A stretch of 9,025 nucleotides of DNA. It comes from an uncultured Pirellula sp. GTDB lineage: Bacteria; Planctomycetota; Planctomycetia; Pirellulales; Pirellulaceae. This document shows, piece by piece, positions 1-7,600 of the stretch. Position 1 is the first letter of the stretch. Every line of letters begins with the position of its first letter. Under the pieces are notes generated by a model. The model worked only from the letters and a program-made list of their open reading frames with translations. It searched no databases and was not told the origin of the DNA. Where the stretch lies: contig CAITIF010000236.1 of assembly GCA_903892365.1 (NCBI GenBank), forward strand, positions 1 to 9,025, written 5' to 3'. The translations under genes and the position numbers were made by a program.

Positions 1-751
1 ATCGCTTTTCAGCGATGTTCAAGTGAGCCATAATCTTGAGTCGCGAAATGATAGCAGCTTGGAACCGATTGATTTCGGGCGGGACGGCCTGAGTATGCAA
101 AATCCCGTCGATACGATAGCGCACCACCAAACCTGACGCTTGAGACTCGATGTGGACGTCGCTGGCACGGGTGTCAATTGCTTCGACCAGCAGTTCATTC
201 ACCAGCCGAACTACCGACGCTTCCTGCGCTTGCTCGCTCAGCTCGCTTCCATCCGCCTCAATCTTTTCTAGGAGCTCGATCTCGGTCTCTTCATCCGAAC
301 GGGATGCAAGAAGACCCTCGACCGTTTCGCTTCCCACCCCAAGATGCTTCTTGACCAGCTTGGCCAGTTCCAACTTTTCCGCAACCAAAGGCACGACTGC
401 CATGCCGGTTGCAGCAGCCGCTTCGTCCAGCGGGTATAGATCGAGTGGATTGCTGGTAGCTACAAAAAGCTGTCCAGCTTCGGACTTTATAGGGAATAAC
501 GAGTGGCGATAGATTAGTTTCAGAGGGAACGTTTGCAGCAACGACAAGTCAACATCGGCTTCGCGAAGGTCGATGAAGTCCAACCCAAACTCTTCGGCTA
601 CGATACGAAGAGCCTGATCCTCTTTCGCAAAGCCATTTTTTACAATGCTTTCCAGGATGCCGCCGCCATTGGCAGTTGCGCGCGACTGCTGAAGTTGATC
701 GCTATTGATCAAGCCACGTCGCAATAGTATTTCGCCTGCTTCGGTAATCAT
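1..751 (-). CDS. gspE: GspE/PilB-family type II secretion / type IV pilus assembly ATPase, N-terminal part (runs off left edge)
   Basis: The minus-strand frame starts at ATG 749-751 and stays open to the left edge, giving 250 residues. It begins MITEAGEILLRRGL. Residues about 1-150 match the N-terminal (MshEN/T2SSE_N-like) region of GspE/PilB ATPases, with the usual 'LGxxFxDL' pattern (EFGLDFIDL, 55-62) and 'VATSNPLDL' (98-106). Residues 170-250 enter the N2/PAS-like part of the ATPase, with VVRLVNELLVEAI, the family motif RASDVHIES (185-193) and RYRIDGILH (201-209). The last visible residues, NIAEKR, precede the family's usual LPQDGR. The Walker A, Asp box, Walker B and His box would lie outside the window and cannot be checked. 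In the family, the hexameric ATPase sits on the cytoplasmic face and drives pseudopilus or pilus assembly. The start lies 9 bp after the stop of the secretin-like gene, with an AAGG about 13 nt upstream, so the pair is probably cotranscribed and translationally coupled. GspE versus PilB cannot be decided from this fragment. Confidence 0.93.
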   Translation of the reverse strand, partial: MITEAGEILLRRGLINSDQLQQSRATANGGGILESIVKNGFAKEDQALRIVAEEFGLDFIDLREADVDLSLLQTFPLKLIYRHSLFPIKSEAGQLFVATSNPLDLYPLDEAAAATGMAVVPLVAEKLELAKLVKKHLGVGSETVEGLLASRSDEETEIELLEKIEADGSELSEQAQEASVVRLVNELLVEAIDTRASDVHIESQASGLVVRYRIDGILHTQAVPPEINRFQAAIISRLKIMAHLNIAEKR

Positions 752-760
752 GTCCGTATT

Positions 761-3700
761 CTACCTTGATCCTCGATTACCATCACCACCACGACCGCCG
801 CCTTGGCCGCCTCCGCCAGGGAACCCGCCGCCAAATCCGGGGAATCCGCCGCCACCTCCACCAAATCCTGGGAAGCCACCACGGCCGCCTCCGCCGCCTG
901 GAAAGCCACCACCGCCGGGAAATCCACCGCCGCCACCAGGAAATCCACCGCCTCGATTACGAAATTGCTGGAAGAAGTCTGCCGGATTGCCTGTAGCGCC
1001 GGTCCCGCTGTTCGTGTTGGTCGATGAGCCTGATCCGGTCGCTTGGGCATTCGTCGATGACGTCTTGGCCGAGGCCCCGAAAACCGATTGAAGGGCAGAC
1101 TTCATGATGTTCGAATTCACTTCGCCCCCGATCGGAATCACCATCACACTTTCCTCGACTCCGCCAGCATCCGCATCCATTTGCTTGACCAAACGCTCCA
1201 CTTCCAAAAACAGATTCGGCGGAGCGACCACGATGAGCGAATTGTTCTTTTTGTCTGCTGTAACGGTCATGGTTGCTTCTTTGAGTTCGCTTTGACCGCC
1301 ACCTCGACGACCTCCGCCTCCGCCGCCACCCCCACGTAACGCCTCAATAAATTCTTGTGGCGAAGGCTGACGTTGGGCTGCTGCTGCGGCAGGCTGAGAT
1401 ATTCGGTCTGCAAAGACTTGTTTGATGGTCGCCTCGACATCTGTCACCGGGGTGTTCAAAACATAGATTGTTTGAGCAGACCCACGAGACAGATTTTCGA
1501 CAGGGCTGTCTGGTTTGTCGATGATCGAAACCAATTCTTCTACTGTTTGCATATCCAGAGGGTTGGCTTGCACCCAAATCGCATTAAAGCGAGGATCGGG
1601 AATGAGCGAGATCTCACCTGTGGCTCCTGAACCTGAAACCGTCGAGCTACTGGAACTGGAACTGCCACCGGCACCGCCCCCACCAAACAAGCTACCAAAG
1701 ATTCCACCACCTCCTAAAACACTGGAGGCTACATCGCCAAGCAAACCACCACCGCCGCTTGAAGAAGCGACCTCGCCAGCAATCACGCTCCGAATCAACT
1801 CGACGGCGGCTGCGGCTTTAATGTGCTGCAAGTAGATCACTTCCGGAGTCGCTGGCCCGGCAGCCATCTGCTCTTCAGCAACTCTCGCAAGTTCATCGAA
1901 TTCTTTCAACGCTTGCTGGTCATCGCTTGTGATGATCATCCCGCTCGGTCCACGAAAGATCGTGATTTCTCCCTTGGAAGAAGATGCGTCCGCAGTCTCG
2001 CTGTCATCTTTCTTGCTGTCCGGTTCACTAGCGGTTTGAACGGCGGTTTCTTGAACCACTGGATCTTGAGCCACTGGATCTTGATTGGCAGCGGTGTACT
2101 TGGCGAACGGGCTCACAAAATCGCCAAACGAGCTGACCTTGTCGTCGTTCAATTTAGGCGGAACAACGGGGCCTTCTTGTGCGCTGGAATTGCTTGGCTC
2201 CACTTGCAATGCTGGACTGGTCGGGGGAACTGGTTTCGATTGAGGCGCTGTCGGCTTCTTGGCGTCCTTGGACCAAACTTCTTTGAATCGTGACTTCCGC
2301 TTGGTGGCTTCCATCAACGCTTCAATTTGATTGAGCATTCGATCAGCCGATTTTCCTGTGTAAGGCATCAAGATCATTCCGTCCATGAGTCCATTGGAGA
2401 CAGGACTTGATTCCTGAACTTTATCAAGCAGCGTCCGCACCTGGGCAACTTCTTGTTCGGTACCCTTGACCATAATCCTGCGAGATGCGGAATCACCGTA
2501 GAAAATGGGGCCTTTGCTCGTGGTTGGATCTTTGTCTTTGCTTTGCTTTCCAAAGAATTTCTCCAACGTCAAAATTGCAGCTTGAGTATCCAACTTGCCC
2601 AAGGAGATGACTTCGAAGTCACTGCTTTGGCCCGCGAGTTCAGCCAGAATCTTGTCGATGGCTTCGTGATCGGTTTTGGTCGCCGATGCCAAAATGTTGT
2701 TCGTTTTGGGATCGATCGCTAGCCGCATGTTCGGCTGGCCTGAGAATGTGGATTGCAAGACATCCATTGAAGTCGTTGGGTCGGAACCCAGCAGTGGATG
2801 GCTCTTAAAGTAAGGCTGCTCCGCACTTGCTGACGGCGCTGAATCGTCGGTTGGCTTCACATCAATCTGAGTAGTGATGTCTCGCAACTTCTGGAGTTTT
2901 TCGACCGATCCCGTCGCGTAAATCGTATTGCCGAACGTGTCCGTCGAAAGACTCAAGTCATCCGAAGTGTTGATTCCATCTTTAAGTCCTACCAAAGGTC
3001 GCGCGATCGCGAGCACTTCATCGGCGCTGACATACTTCAAGGGCAATGTCACAATTTTGGCGGAACGTGCGCCTTCCGGATTCTCGGATCGCTCAATCAA
3101 GTCACGAATGATACGCAACTTGCCAGCAGTTTCGGCCACCAACAATTGACCAGCTGTCGAAAGAGGTACAACCGAACCCTGAGCGCCAATCAATAATTTG
3201 ATCTCTTTTTCCGCTTCCTCCACCCCGGTCCGTTCGAGACTGAACACACATTTGACAAGCTCGTAATCCCCTCTTTTCTCGAGATCGATCGGATCAACCA
3301 GTTCCGCCATTTCTCGGATGTACGAGCGAACCAGTTCCGCGGATTCTCCACTCCCTAAGTCCACCGTCATCAGAACTCGTTGACGCTTCAAGAGTGTGAA
3401 GCCCTTGCCTAACAACACTCCATTCATGATATCCATTGCCTCGGATACCGAATAACGGCGATACGGATCGCGATAGGTGAAGGATCCCGTGGGATATGCA
3501 TCTACCTGCAGGCTCAGCTCGGCTTCTTTTGCAAGCCACTTCAAAACATCATTCCAAGGAGTTGCATTAAAATTCATCATCAGCCCATCCGCCGGGCCCG
3601 CATCGCGAACCGTTCCACCTTGAGCTAAAGCTGCTGCAGCACCCGATTTTTCCATTCGTGCATCATCGATCGACGCCCCCGCATCCGCTCCCAAAGCGTC

Positions 3701-4348
3701 GGCGGGTCCGTTGTTTTCGCCAGCGACTTGTGAGGAAGCGGTCAACGAAACTTTTGGAGCTCCAGCTACTTTCAACCAAGCTTCTCTTTGTTGTTCGTTC
3801 AACACGGCATCGATACGTTTGTTCAACTCCGCTGCAACTTTTTCTTTTCCGTTTTCGGTTCGTCCCAGTTCTCGCATCAAGGCCGAACGACCTTCCAGAA
3901 CATTCTTCACTTTTGCGATCTGCGAATCGTCCAACCCTAAATTCTTGGCGAATTCATCTTCCACCAAAGCAATCATCCCTAGCTTTTGTAGCCGCCAGGC
4001 TTCCGCCATGCTCCGCTGAGAGTCGGAAAGAAGGGCCAGTCCTTGCTTTTCCACGCCCCGAACCAAATCAAATTCCTTCTGCCTTCGATCCGTTGGCGAA
4101 AGTTCTCGCAATTGGCTAGCAAACGCTAAGGCTTGGCTCTCGTGCTGCTTGATGATCGCCTCAATACGATCCAGTTGGTCCTGCGATAGCCCCAGTTCCG
4201 CCGAGTTGCCAGGGTCGGTGATTGAGGCCAAAACCCCAACCAAATCGGGGTTTCCGGAGCCAAAAAGGCTCGATGTAGCCCCCAGTTGCTGATGAAAAGC
4301 AACGATCGCGAGCAGGCAAAAACTAATTTTTCGAATTTGAATATTCAT
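761..4348 (-). CDS. Secretin-like (GspD-type) protein: signal peptide, Spy-like repeats, STN/N0 domain, about seven N1-type modules, no beta-barrel, Gly-rich tail
   Basis: This 1195-residue exported protein has a signal peptide at 1-24 (basic start, then CLLAIVAF) and no lipobox Cys. Residues 45-196 hold two helical repeats with LTXXQ/Spy-like motifs (ELGLSQDQ, LLSDSQR; NLGLDDSQ, VLNEQQR). Residues 255-330 form an STN/N0 domain (FNATPWNDVLKWLAKEAEL, then a repeat-like YSVSEAMDIMNGVL). N1-type secretin modules (beta strand, helix, 'D.r.N.i.v.g', helix) follow at about 362-420, 430-497, 513-573, 577-646, 657-827 (split by a disordered insert), 835-945 and 958-1060, with a half module at 1066-1093. 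The tail from 1133 is almost all Gly with FPG and RGG. I see no secretin C-domain and no final VPxLGDIPxLG-type motif. In the family, N modules form periplasmic rings of type II/III secretion and pilus channels. The gene is followed at 9 bp by a GspE-type ATPase, so a secretion or pilus role is likely. Whether it forms a pore is doubtful. The ATG lacks a clear ribosome-binding site (CACGCTTTTTC precedes it) but starts the signal peptide. Confidence 0.9.
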   Translation of the reverse strand: MNIQIRKISFCLLAIVAFHQQLGATSSLFGSGNPDLVGVLASITDPGNSAELGLSQDQLDRIEAIIKQHESQALAFASQLRELSPTDRRQKEFDLVRGVEKQGLALLSDSQRSMAEAWRLQKLGMIALVEDEFAKNLGLDDSQIAKVKNVLEGRSALMRELGRTENGKEKVAAELNKRIDAVLNEQQREAWLKVAGAPKVSLTASSQVAGENNGPADALGADAGASIDDARMEKSGAAAALAQGGTVRDAGPADGLMMNFNATPWNDVLKWLAKEAELSLQVDAYPTGSFTYRDPYRRYSVSEAMDIMNGVLLGKGFTLLKRQRVLMTVDLGSGESAELVRSYIREMAELVDPIDLEKRGDYELVKCVFSLERTGVEEAEKEIKLLIGAQGSVVPLSTAGQLLVAETAGKLRIIRDLIERSENPEGARSAKIVTLPLKYVSADEVLAIARPLVGLKDGINTSDDLSLSTDTFGNTIYATGSVEKLQKLRDITTQIDVKPTDDSAPSASAEQPYFKSHPLLGSDPTTSMDVLQSTFSGQPNMRLAIDPKTNNILASATKTDHEAIDKILAELAGQSSDFEVISLGKLDTQAAILTLEKFFGKQSKDKDPTTSKGPIFYGDSASRRIMVKGTEQEVAQVRTLLDKVQESSPVSNGLMDGMILMPYTGKSADRMLNQIEALMEATKRKSRFKEVWSKDAKKPTAPQSKPVPPTSPALQVEPSNSSAQEGPVVPPKLNDDKVSSFGDFVSPFAKYTAANQDPVAQDPVVQETAVQTASEPDSKKDDSETADASSSKGEITIFRGPSGMIITSDDQQALKEFDELARVAEEQMAAGPATPEVIYLQHIKAAAAVELIRSVIAGEVASSSGGGGLLGDVASSVLGGGGIFGSLFGGGGAGGSSSSSSSTVSGSGATGEISLIPDPRFNAIWVQANPLDMQTVEELVSIIDKPDSPVENLSRGSAQTIYVLNTPVTDVEATIKQVFADRISQPAAAAAQRQPSPQEFIEALRGGGGGGGGRRGGGQSELKEATMTVTADKKNNSLIVVAPPNLFLEVERLVKQMDADAGGVEESVMVIPIGGEVNSNIMKSALQSVFGASAKTSSTNAQATGSGSSTNTNSGTGATGNPADFFQQFRNRGGGFPGGGGGFPGGGGFPGGGGGRGGFPGFGGGGGGFPGFGGGFPGGGGQGGGRGGDGNRGSR
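764..952 (-). repeat. Gly-rich FPG/RGG repeat tail coding region
   Basis: Residues 1133-1195 are almost entirely Gly with six FPG units (Phe at 1136, 1143, 1149, 1159, 1169 and 1176), plus GFGG, RGG and a basic end (GDGNRGSR). At DNA level the plus strand is a run of CC-rich imperfect repeats of 15-30 bp, such as ggaaatccaccgcc repeated near 919-954. It is one continuous frame with the secretin-like gene. The tail takes the place where a secretin beta-barrel would be expected. Confidence 0.85.
1295..1333 (-). repeat. Poly-Gly loop (eight Gly, RR, three Gly) in the last full N1-type module
   Basis: Residues 1006-1018 read as eight consecutive Gly, two Arg and three Gly. They interrupt the module that begins QTIYVLNTPVTDVEATIKQVF and resumes with ATMTVTADKKNNSLIVVAPP. 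It occupies the same position in the fold as the Gly/Ser loop of the preceding module. Confidence 0.65.
1613..1768 (-). repeat. Gly/Ser-rich loop inside an N1-type module
   Basis: Residues about 861-912 are composed of Gly clusters (SSSGGGGLLGD, LGGGGIFGSLFGGGGAGG), then a run of seven Ser (896-902) and SGSGATG. They sit between the first strand-helix half (VIYLQHIKAAAAVELIRSVI) and the second half (ISLIPDPRFNAIWVQANP) of one module. Gly-rich loops at an equivalent place are known in N3 domains of GspD, where they point into the channel. Equivalence here is an inference from position. Confidence 0.65.
1973..2269 (-). other. Disordered Pro/Gln/Ser/Asp-rich insert splitting one N1-type module
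   Basis: Residues about 694-792 are rich in P, S, Q, D, E and K and have no hydrophobic core pattern. The first half of a module (GMILMPYTGKSADRMLNQIEALMEA) lies before it and the second half (ITIFRGPSGMIITSDDQQALKEFDEL) after it. The insert therefore looks like a long flexible loop inside a folded ring module. It carries a recent 15-bp tandem duplication (QDPVAQDPVVQ). Confidence 0.55.
2051..2085. repeat. 15-bp tandem direct repeat inside the secretin-like gene
   Basis: On the plus strand TTGAACCACTGGATC (2051-2065) is followed directly by TTGAGCCACTGGATC (2066-2080), which differs at one base, and then TTGA starts a third partial copy. In frame it gives the repeated peptide QDPVA/QDPVV around residues 756-765. 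The near identity suggests a recent slip-strand duplication in a region under little structural constraint. Confidence 0.8.
3359..3586 (-). other. STN / N0 domain of the secretin-like protein
   Basis: Residues about 255-330 read as a secretin/TonB short N-terminal domain: MMNFNATPWNDVLKWLAKEA, then LSLQVDAYPTGSFTYRD, then YSVSEAMDIMNGVLLGKGF and a closing strand RQRVLMTVDL. This is the order beta, helix, 'v.v...v.g.vt', helix, beta known for N0 domains. In type II secretion systems N0 faces the inner-membrane assembly platform. Confidence 0.75.
3761..4216 (-). other. Duplicated Spy/LTXXQ-like helical region of the secretin-like protein
   Basis: Residues 45-196 contain two tandem copies of a pattern seen in Spy/CpxP-type LTXXQ proteins. 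Each copy has an 'LGL-x-x-x-Q' helix start followed about 50 residues later by an 'L-[SN]-[DE]-x-Q-R' helix start: ELGLSQDQ and LLSDSQR in the first, NLGLDDSQ and VLNEQQREAW in the second. The rest is charged and helix-forming. In that family such all-alpha cradles bind periplasmic partners or unfolded proteins. The homology here is inferred only from the motif pattern. Confidence 0.5.
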
Positions 4349-4402
4349 GAAAAAGCGTGCAAAATGGATTTTGGTTCCGCAAATGGGCGTCGAGACACAC
4401 CA

Positions 4403-4422
4403 ACCTGACTCTAGTCTCAGGT
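4403..4422. promoter_or_regulatory. Inverted repeat in the leader of the secretin-like gene
   Basis: ACCTGA (4403-4408), eight bases, TCAGGT (4417-4422) is a perfect inverted repeat 54 bp upstream of the ATG. An inner GACT/AGTC pair overlaps it and allows an alternative small stem. It lies within the predicted leader RNA, so it could be a protein-binding site or an RNA hairpin. Confidence 0.45.
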
Positions 4423-4453
4423 CAATAGATCTCCAGTGTTTCCCAGTCCGGTT

Positions 4454-4482
4454 ATCCTAATTAGTTCGTCCGTATCTGCCAA
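4454..4482 (-). promoter_or_regulatory. Candidate sigma70-like promoter of the secretin-like/gspE operon
   Basis: On the minus strand TTGGCA (4482-4477) and TAGGAT (4459-4454) are separated by exactly 17 bp. They match the -35 consensus at 5 of 6 and the -10 consensus at 4 of 6 positions. Transcription would start near 4447 and leave a leader of about 100 nt before the ATG at 4348. No other pair with good spacing was seen in this intergenic region. Confidence 0.5.
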
Positions 4483-4495
4483 ATCTTGCATTTGG
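4479..4495. promoter_or_regulatory. Inverted repeat overlapping the -35 box (possible operator)
   Basis: CCAAAT (4479-4484), five bases, ATTTGG (4490-4495) form a perfect 6-bp inverted repeat. It overlaps the proposed -35 box at 4477-4482. This position would suit a dimeric regulator that blocks or recruits RNA polymerase. The regulator is unknown. Confidence 0.4.
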
Positions 4496-4563
4496 AACGA
4501 ATAGAGGGCATATGAGAAACCCAAGCGAGCGAACTCTTAACCCGTTGCATCCTTAAAAGTTCC

Positions 4564-4592
4564 GCATCCTCGAATTATTCGAGTTGACCGCG
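4564..4592 (-). terminator. Candidate terminator hairpin after the ceramidase/dehydrogenase fusion gene
   Basis: About 17 nt after the stop codon (4609-4611) the minus strand reads CCGC, six bases, CTCGAA, TAA, TTCGAG, three bases, GCGG. The inner stem (4569-4583) is a perfect 6-bp stem with a 3-nt loop, and the outer CCGC/GCGG can also pair. The following sequence is only moderately T-rich (AACTTTTAAGG), so it is not a strong intrinsic terminator. Confidence 0.4.
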
Positions 4593-4608
4593 GCCCCCTT
4601 TTTTGCAC

Positions 4609-7600
4609 CTATTTTTGGGTACGCAAAAATCGAACGATGTCAGAAACCTGCTGTGGCGAAAGGACTTTTTCGAATCCATCGGGCATCAGGGACAAAGCTG
4701 ATTTCTTCTCCTCTTCTATTATCGCTCGAGCAATCTGCTGCATACGTCCGTCCGTCGTCATGATTTCAAGCGTTCCTTGAACCTCACGCAAAACGAGTCC
4801 AGAGACATTCTCATCCGACGTCGTTCGCAACAGTAATCGCTGATATTTGGTGTCCACGGATCGACTGGGGTCCAAAATAGCCACTAGCCAGGCTTCATTG
4901 GTCCAGTGATTCAGTGATTCTAGCGGGGGGCCCACCGATGGTTGTTTCTCGCCCTGAACATCTCTTTCTCGATGACATACGGAGCAATGCTGCTCAAACA
5001 ACTTGCGTCCGTTTTCAATACTCGAATCCTTGGGCCATTTTGCGGCATAAGCCTCGAGCAATTCAGCTCGGCTACCAGCTTCATCTCGGCCAAACAAGGT
5101 AATGACCAGCTTATTCAATTCGCTATCCTTCTGACTTCGCAGATATTCCAGCTGACTCGGCAATACTCTCTTGATGTCAAATTGATTCGCCGCAATCGCT
5201 TGCAACAGAAGCTTTGCTGACATGGGCTGTGACACCATCATGGAAACAATCTTGGACTGATTCGCTTCAGAAGCTTCGCCCCAGTGCGTTAGCAGTCTTG
5301 CATGTGTACCAGATCCCAGGCGATAAATTCCCTCTAAGATTTCTTCCGAAAAATCAGGTTCGGATGTACGCAGCGATAGATTTAAAAGGTTCTCAATTTC
5401 ATCCGTCGAAGAATCCGACATTCTTGACGAACAGAATTCCAGAGCTGCGATCCTTGAAGCAACTGGCGACTGCTCACGGAGAAGCGTCTCCTTGGCTTGT
5501 TGATAAAGCGTATCTAAAGCATTATTCGAAATCGTGGGAACAGCACTGGATTGCATCGACAGTTGCCGAGCAAACCGATAATGCCATGCAGGTCTTTCGC
5601 CGACCGAATGCTCTATCGAGTGAACGATTCGCGATTGCCCTTGGGCGCTAACTCTAGGTATCAGTCGCTCCAAATAGATATTGGTCGACTCGTCAGACTC
5701 GCGGATCAATTCATCAACAAGTCCATCCACTTTCTCGTTGGCAATAAAATCGACTAACGTATCCATACCTTGCACGTGATGATGGGTCTTTAACAACTGA
5801 ACGACTGAATTGATGGCTTCGGGTGTATGATTGCCACCCAAGAAAACAAGCTCCATCGCTACCGACGGGTCTGCCTTGGCGTGACTAGAATGCAATGCTA
5901 ATTGAATCAAATCGGCACAGTTCTTAGGAAGGCTATCCAGCCGGCTCATGCAATGAAGAGCAAACTTCAGAACGCGTGCATCTTTATCTTCCATCGCGGC
6001 TTTCCAATCGGACGCCGACATTTGGTTAAGATACAAAAGAATTGCAATCGTTCGAACACGTGTCCGAGGCGATTCCGATTGACGCAATTCGGCCTGAAGA
6101 AGTTGAACGAGCTTCTGATTGGCGGCGTGATTCCAAATCAATTGCTGCTGAGCGAGATCGGCGATGGCGACTGAATCATCGCCAAGTTTCTTGACCAATT
6201 CATCGATCGAAGCTTGGACAAGTGACACCTGGTTCGTTGGCTTGTAATCTTCTCGAAAGACACGATAGATTCTGCCTTGATCTTGGCCAGCGCGGACATC
6301 CAATCGAGCGAGCCACTCCTCGGGAATCCAGGTTGGATGCTCGATAACTCGGCGATACATGTCCAATATCCAGATCGTTCCATCCGGGGCGTTCGCGACT
6401 CGAACAGGTCGAAACCATGGATCCGTGCTTCGTATCCAATCGGATCGTTGATCTTCTTGAAACCGAACGGCTTTCCAACTGATTCCATCCTGGTCCATTT
6501 TAAAGCGAGCCACCAAATTGTGAACACTCTCACAAACAATGGCTGCTCCATCCATGGACGCTCCATTTCCCGGGCCCGATGCAAAAATGGTGCTGCAAGC
6601 CGATGTAAAGCGATTCGCGGTATACGGATCGTTGAATCGATCGAGCGGTTGGCTCAATGGAAACACTTCTGGAGAAATCGCTGGAGTCGTAGAGTACTGG
6701 TACAAGTTTCTAGGGCGGGGAGCATTCTTTTGAATCCAATGGCGATCGAACGTAAAATGATAGACAGGGTGACTATTGTCATTGCCGAACCACTCACCGT
6801 ACGGAGTTTGTGATCGAATGAATTGCGTCTCACCAGTCTCCGTTGTTAACAATCTTCGATCTACATCAAGAGCTAAATCGACATCGCGAATGTCAACCTT
6901 TTCTTTGTTCCCATCGATCGCATGAATATCAATTTCTTTCGCATCCGATCCAACGCCAAAGTAAAGTTTGTGATCTAGTCCATAGGTAAAACCATGCACG
7001 CGGTGTTGCGCGTTCGCGAGCGCAAAACCAGATAGCAATAATTGTCGCTCGTCGGCCATTCCGTCGCCGTTCGTGTCGCGTGCAAAGAAGACGTCGGGTG
7101 CACATGCAACCACCACGCCATCACGCCATGCATAAACACCAGCGGGATACTGCAAGTTGTCGAGAAAGACAACGCTCTTGTCCAAGGTGCCGTCACCGTC
7201 ATCATCGCTCAGCCATTTAACCCGCCCAGGCTTTCCACCATTGGGGTAGTCTCCCATCTCGACGACCCATACCTTGCCGTCGGCTCCAAAAGAAACATTC
7301 ACAGGATCCTGAACCAATGGCTCCGTCGCTAGCTGTTCAATCTTCCATCCTTCGGGCACTTGGATTGTTGCCAGCGCATCGTTTGGACCCAGGGGTTCGT
7401 CCAGCGATCGCGACTGTCGTTGCAAATCCAGGACTGATAAAACAATCTTGTCTTCGGTTCCCGATACCCAGCGGCCAGGCTGGTTGTAGTAGATCATCGA
7501 GGTGTCTGCTTCGTAGCCACCTTCCTTTCGAATCCGCTCCGATGCAACGTAAGCGAAGACATCATCCACGTAGGACGTAATCCAAACGTTGTCGTACTGA

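Larger units (their letters stand above)
4349..4608. other. Intergenic region between the ceramidase/dehydrogenase fusion gene and the secretion operon
   Basis: These 260 bp hold no convincing gene. Read on the minus strand they contain, in order, a hairpin after the upstream stop codon, a sigma70-like promoter overlapped by an inverted repeat, a leader of about 100 nt containing a second inverted repeat, and the start of the secretin-like gene. Each element is listed separately. Confidence 0.7.

Noticed and set aside
150..512. Plus-strand Ser-rich open frame
   Set aside because: It lies wholly opposite the gspE fragment, whose minus-strand translation has clear family motifs. Its composition is that of a shadow.
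781..960. CRISPR-like or tandem-repeat array
   Set aside because: The repeats are imperfect, have no constant-length spacers and are explained by in-frame Gly-rich coding sequence.
705..1091. Plus-strand open frame encoding a Pro-rich protein
   Set aside because: It is the reverse complement of the Gly-rich tail of the secretin-like gene. GGN glycine codons read backwards give proline runs, and the start lies inside the gspE coding region.
1823..2293. Plus-strand 156-residue open frame
   Set aside because: It lies opposite the disordered insert and neighbouring modules of the secretin-like gene, with no recognisable motif and no good ribosome-binding site.
3658..4119. Plus-strand 153-residue Arg/Leu-rich frame
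   Set aside because: It is opposite the Spy-like region, and its Arg/Ser/Leu/Pro-biased composition is typical of antisense shadows.
4591..4620. C-run/T-run (cccccttttttgcacctattttt) as a terminator for a plus-strand gene
   Set aside because: No plus-strand gene ends here, and the only clean hairpin nearby lies just upstream and fits the minus-strand gene better.
6277..6813. Plus-strand 178-residue open frame
   Set aside because: It overlaps the conserved propeller domain of the fusion gene on the other strand and looks like no known family.
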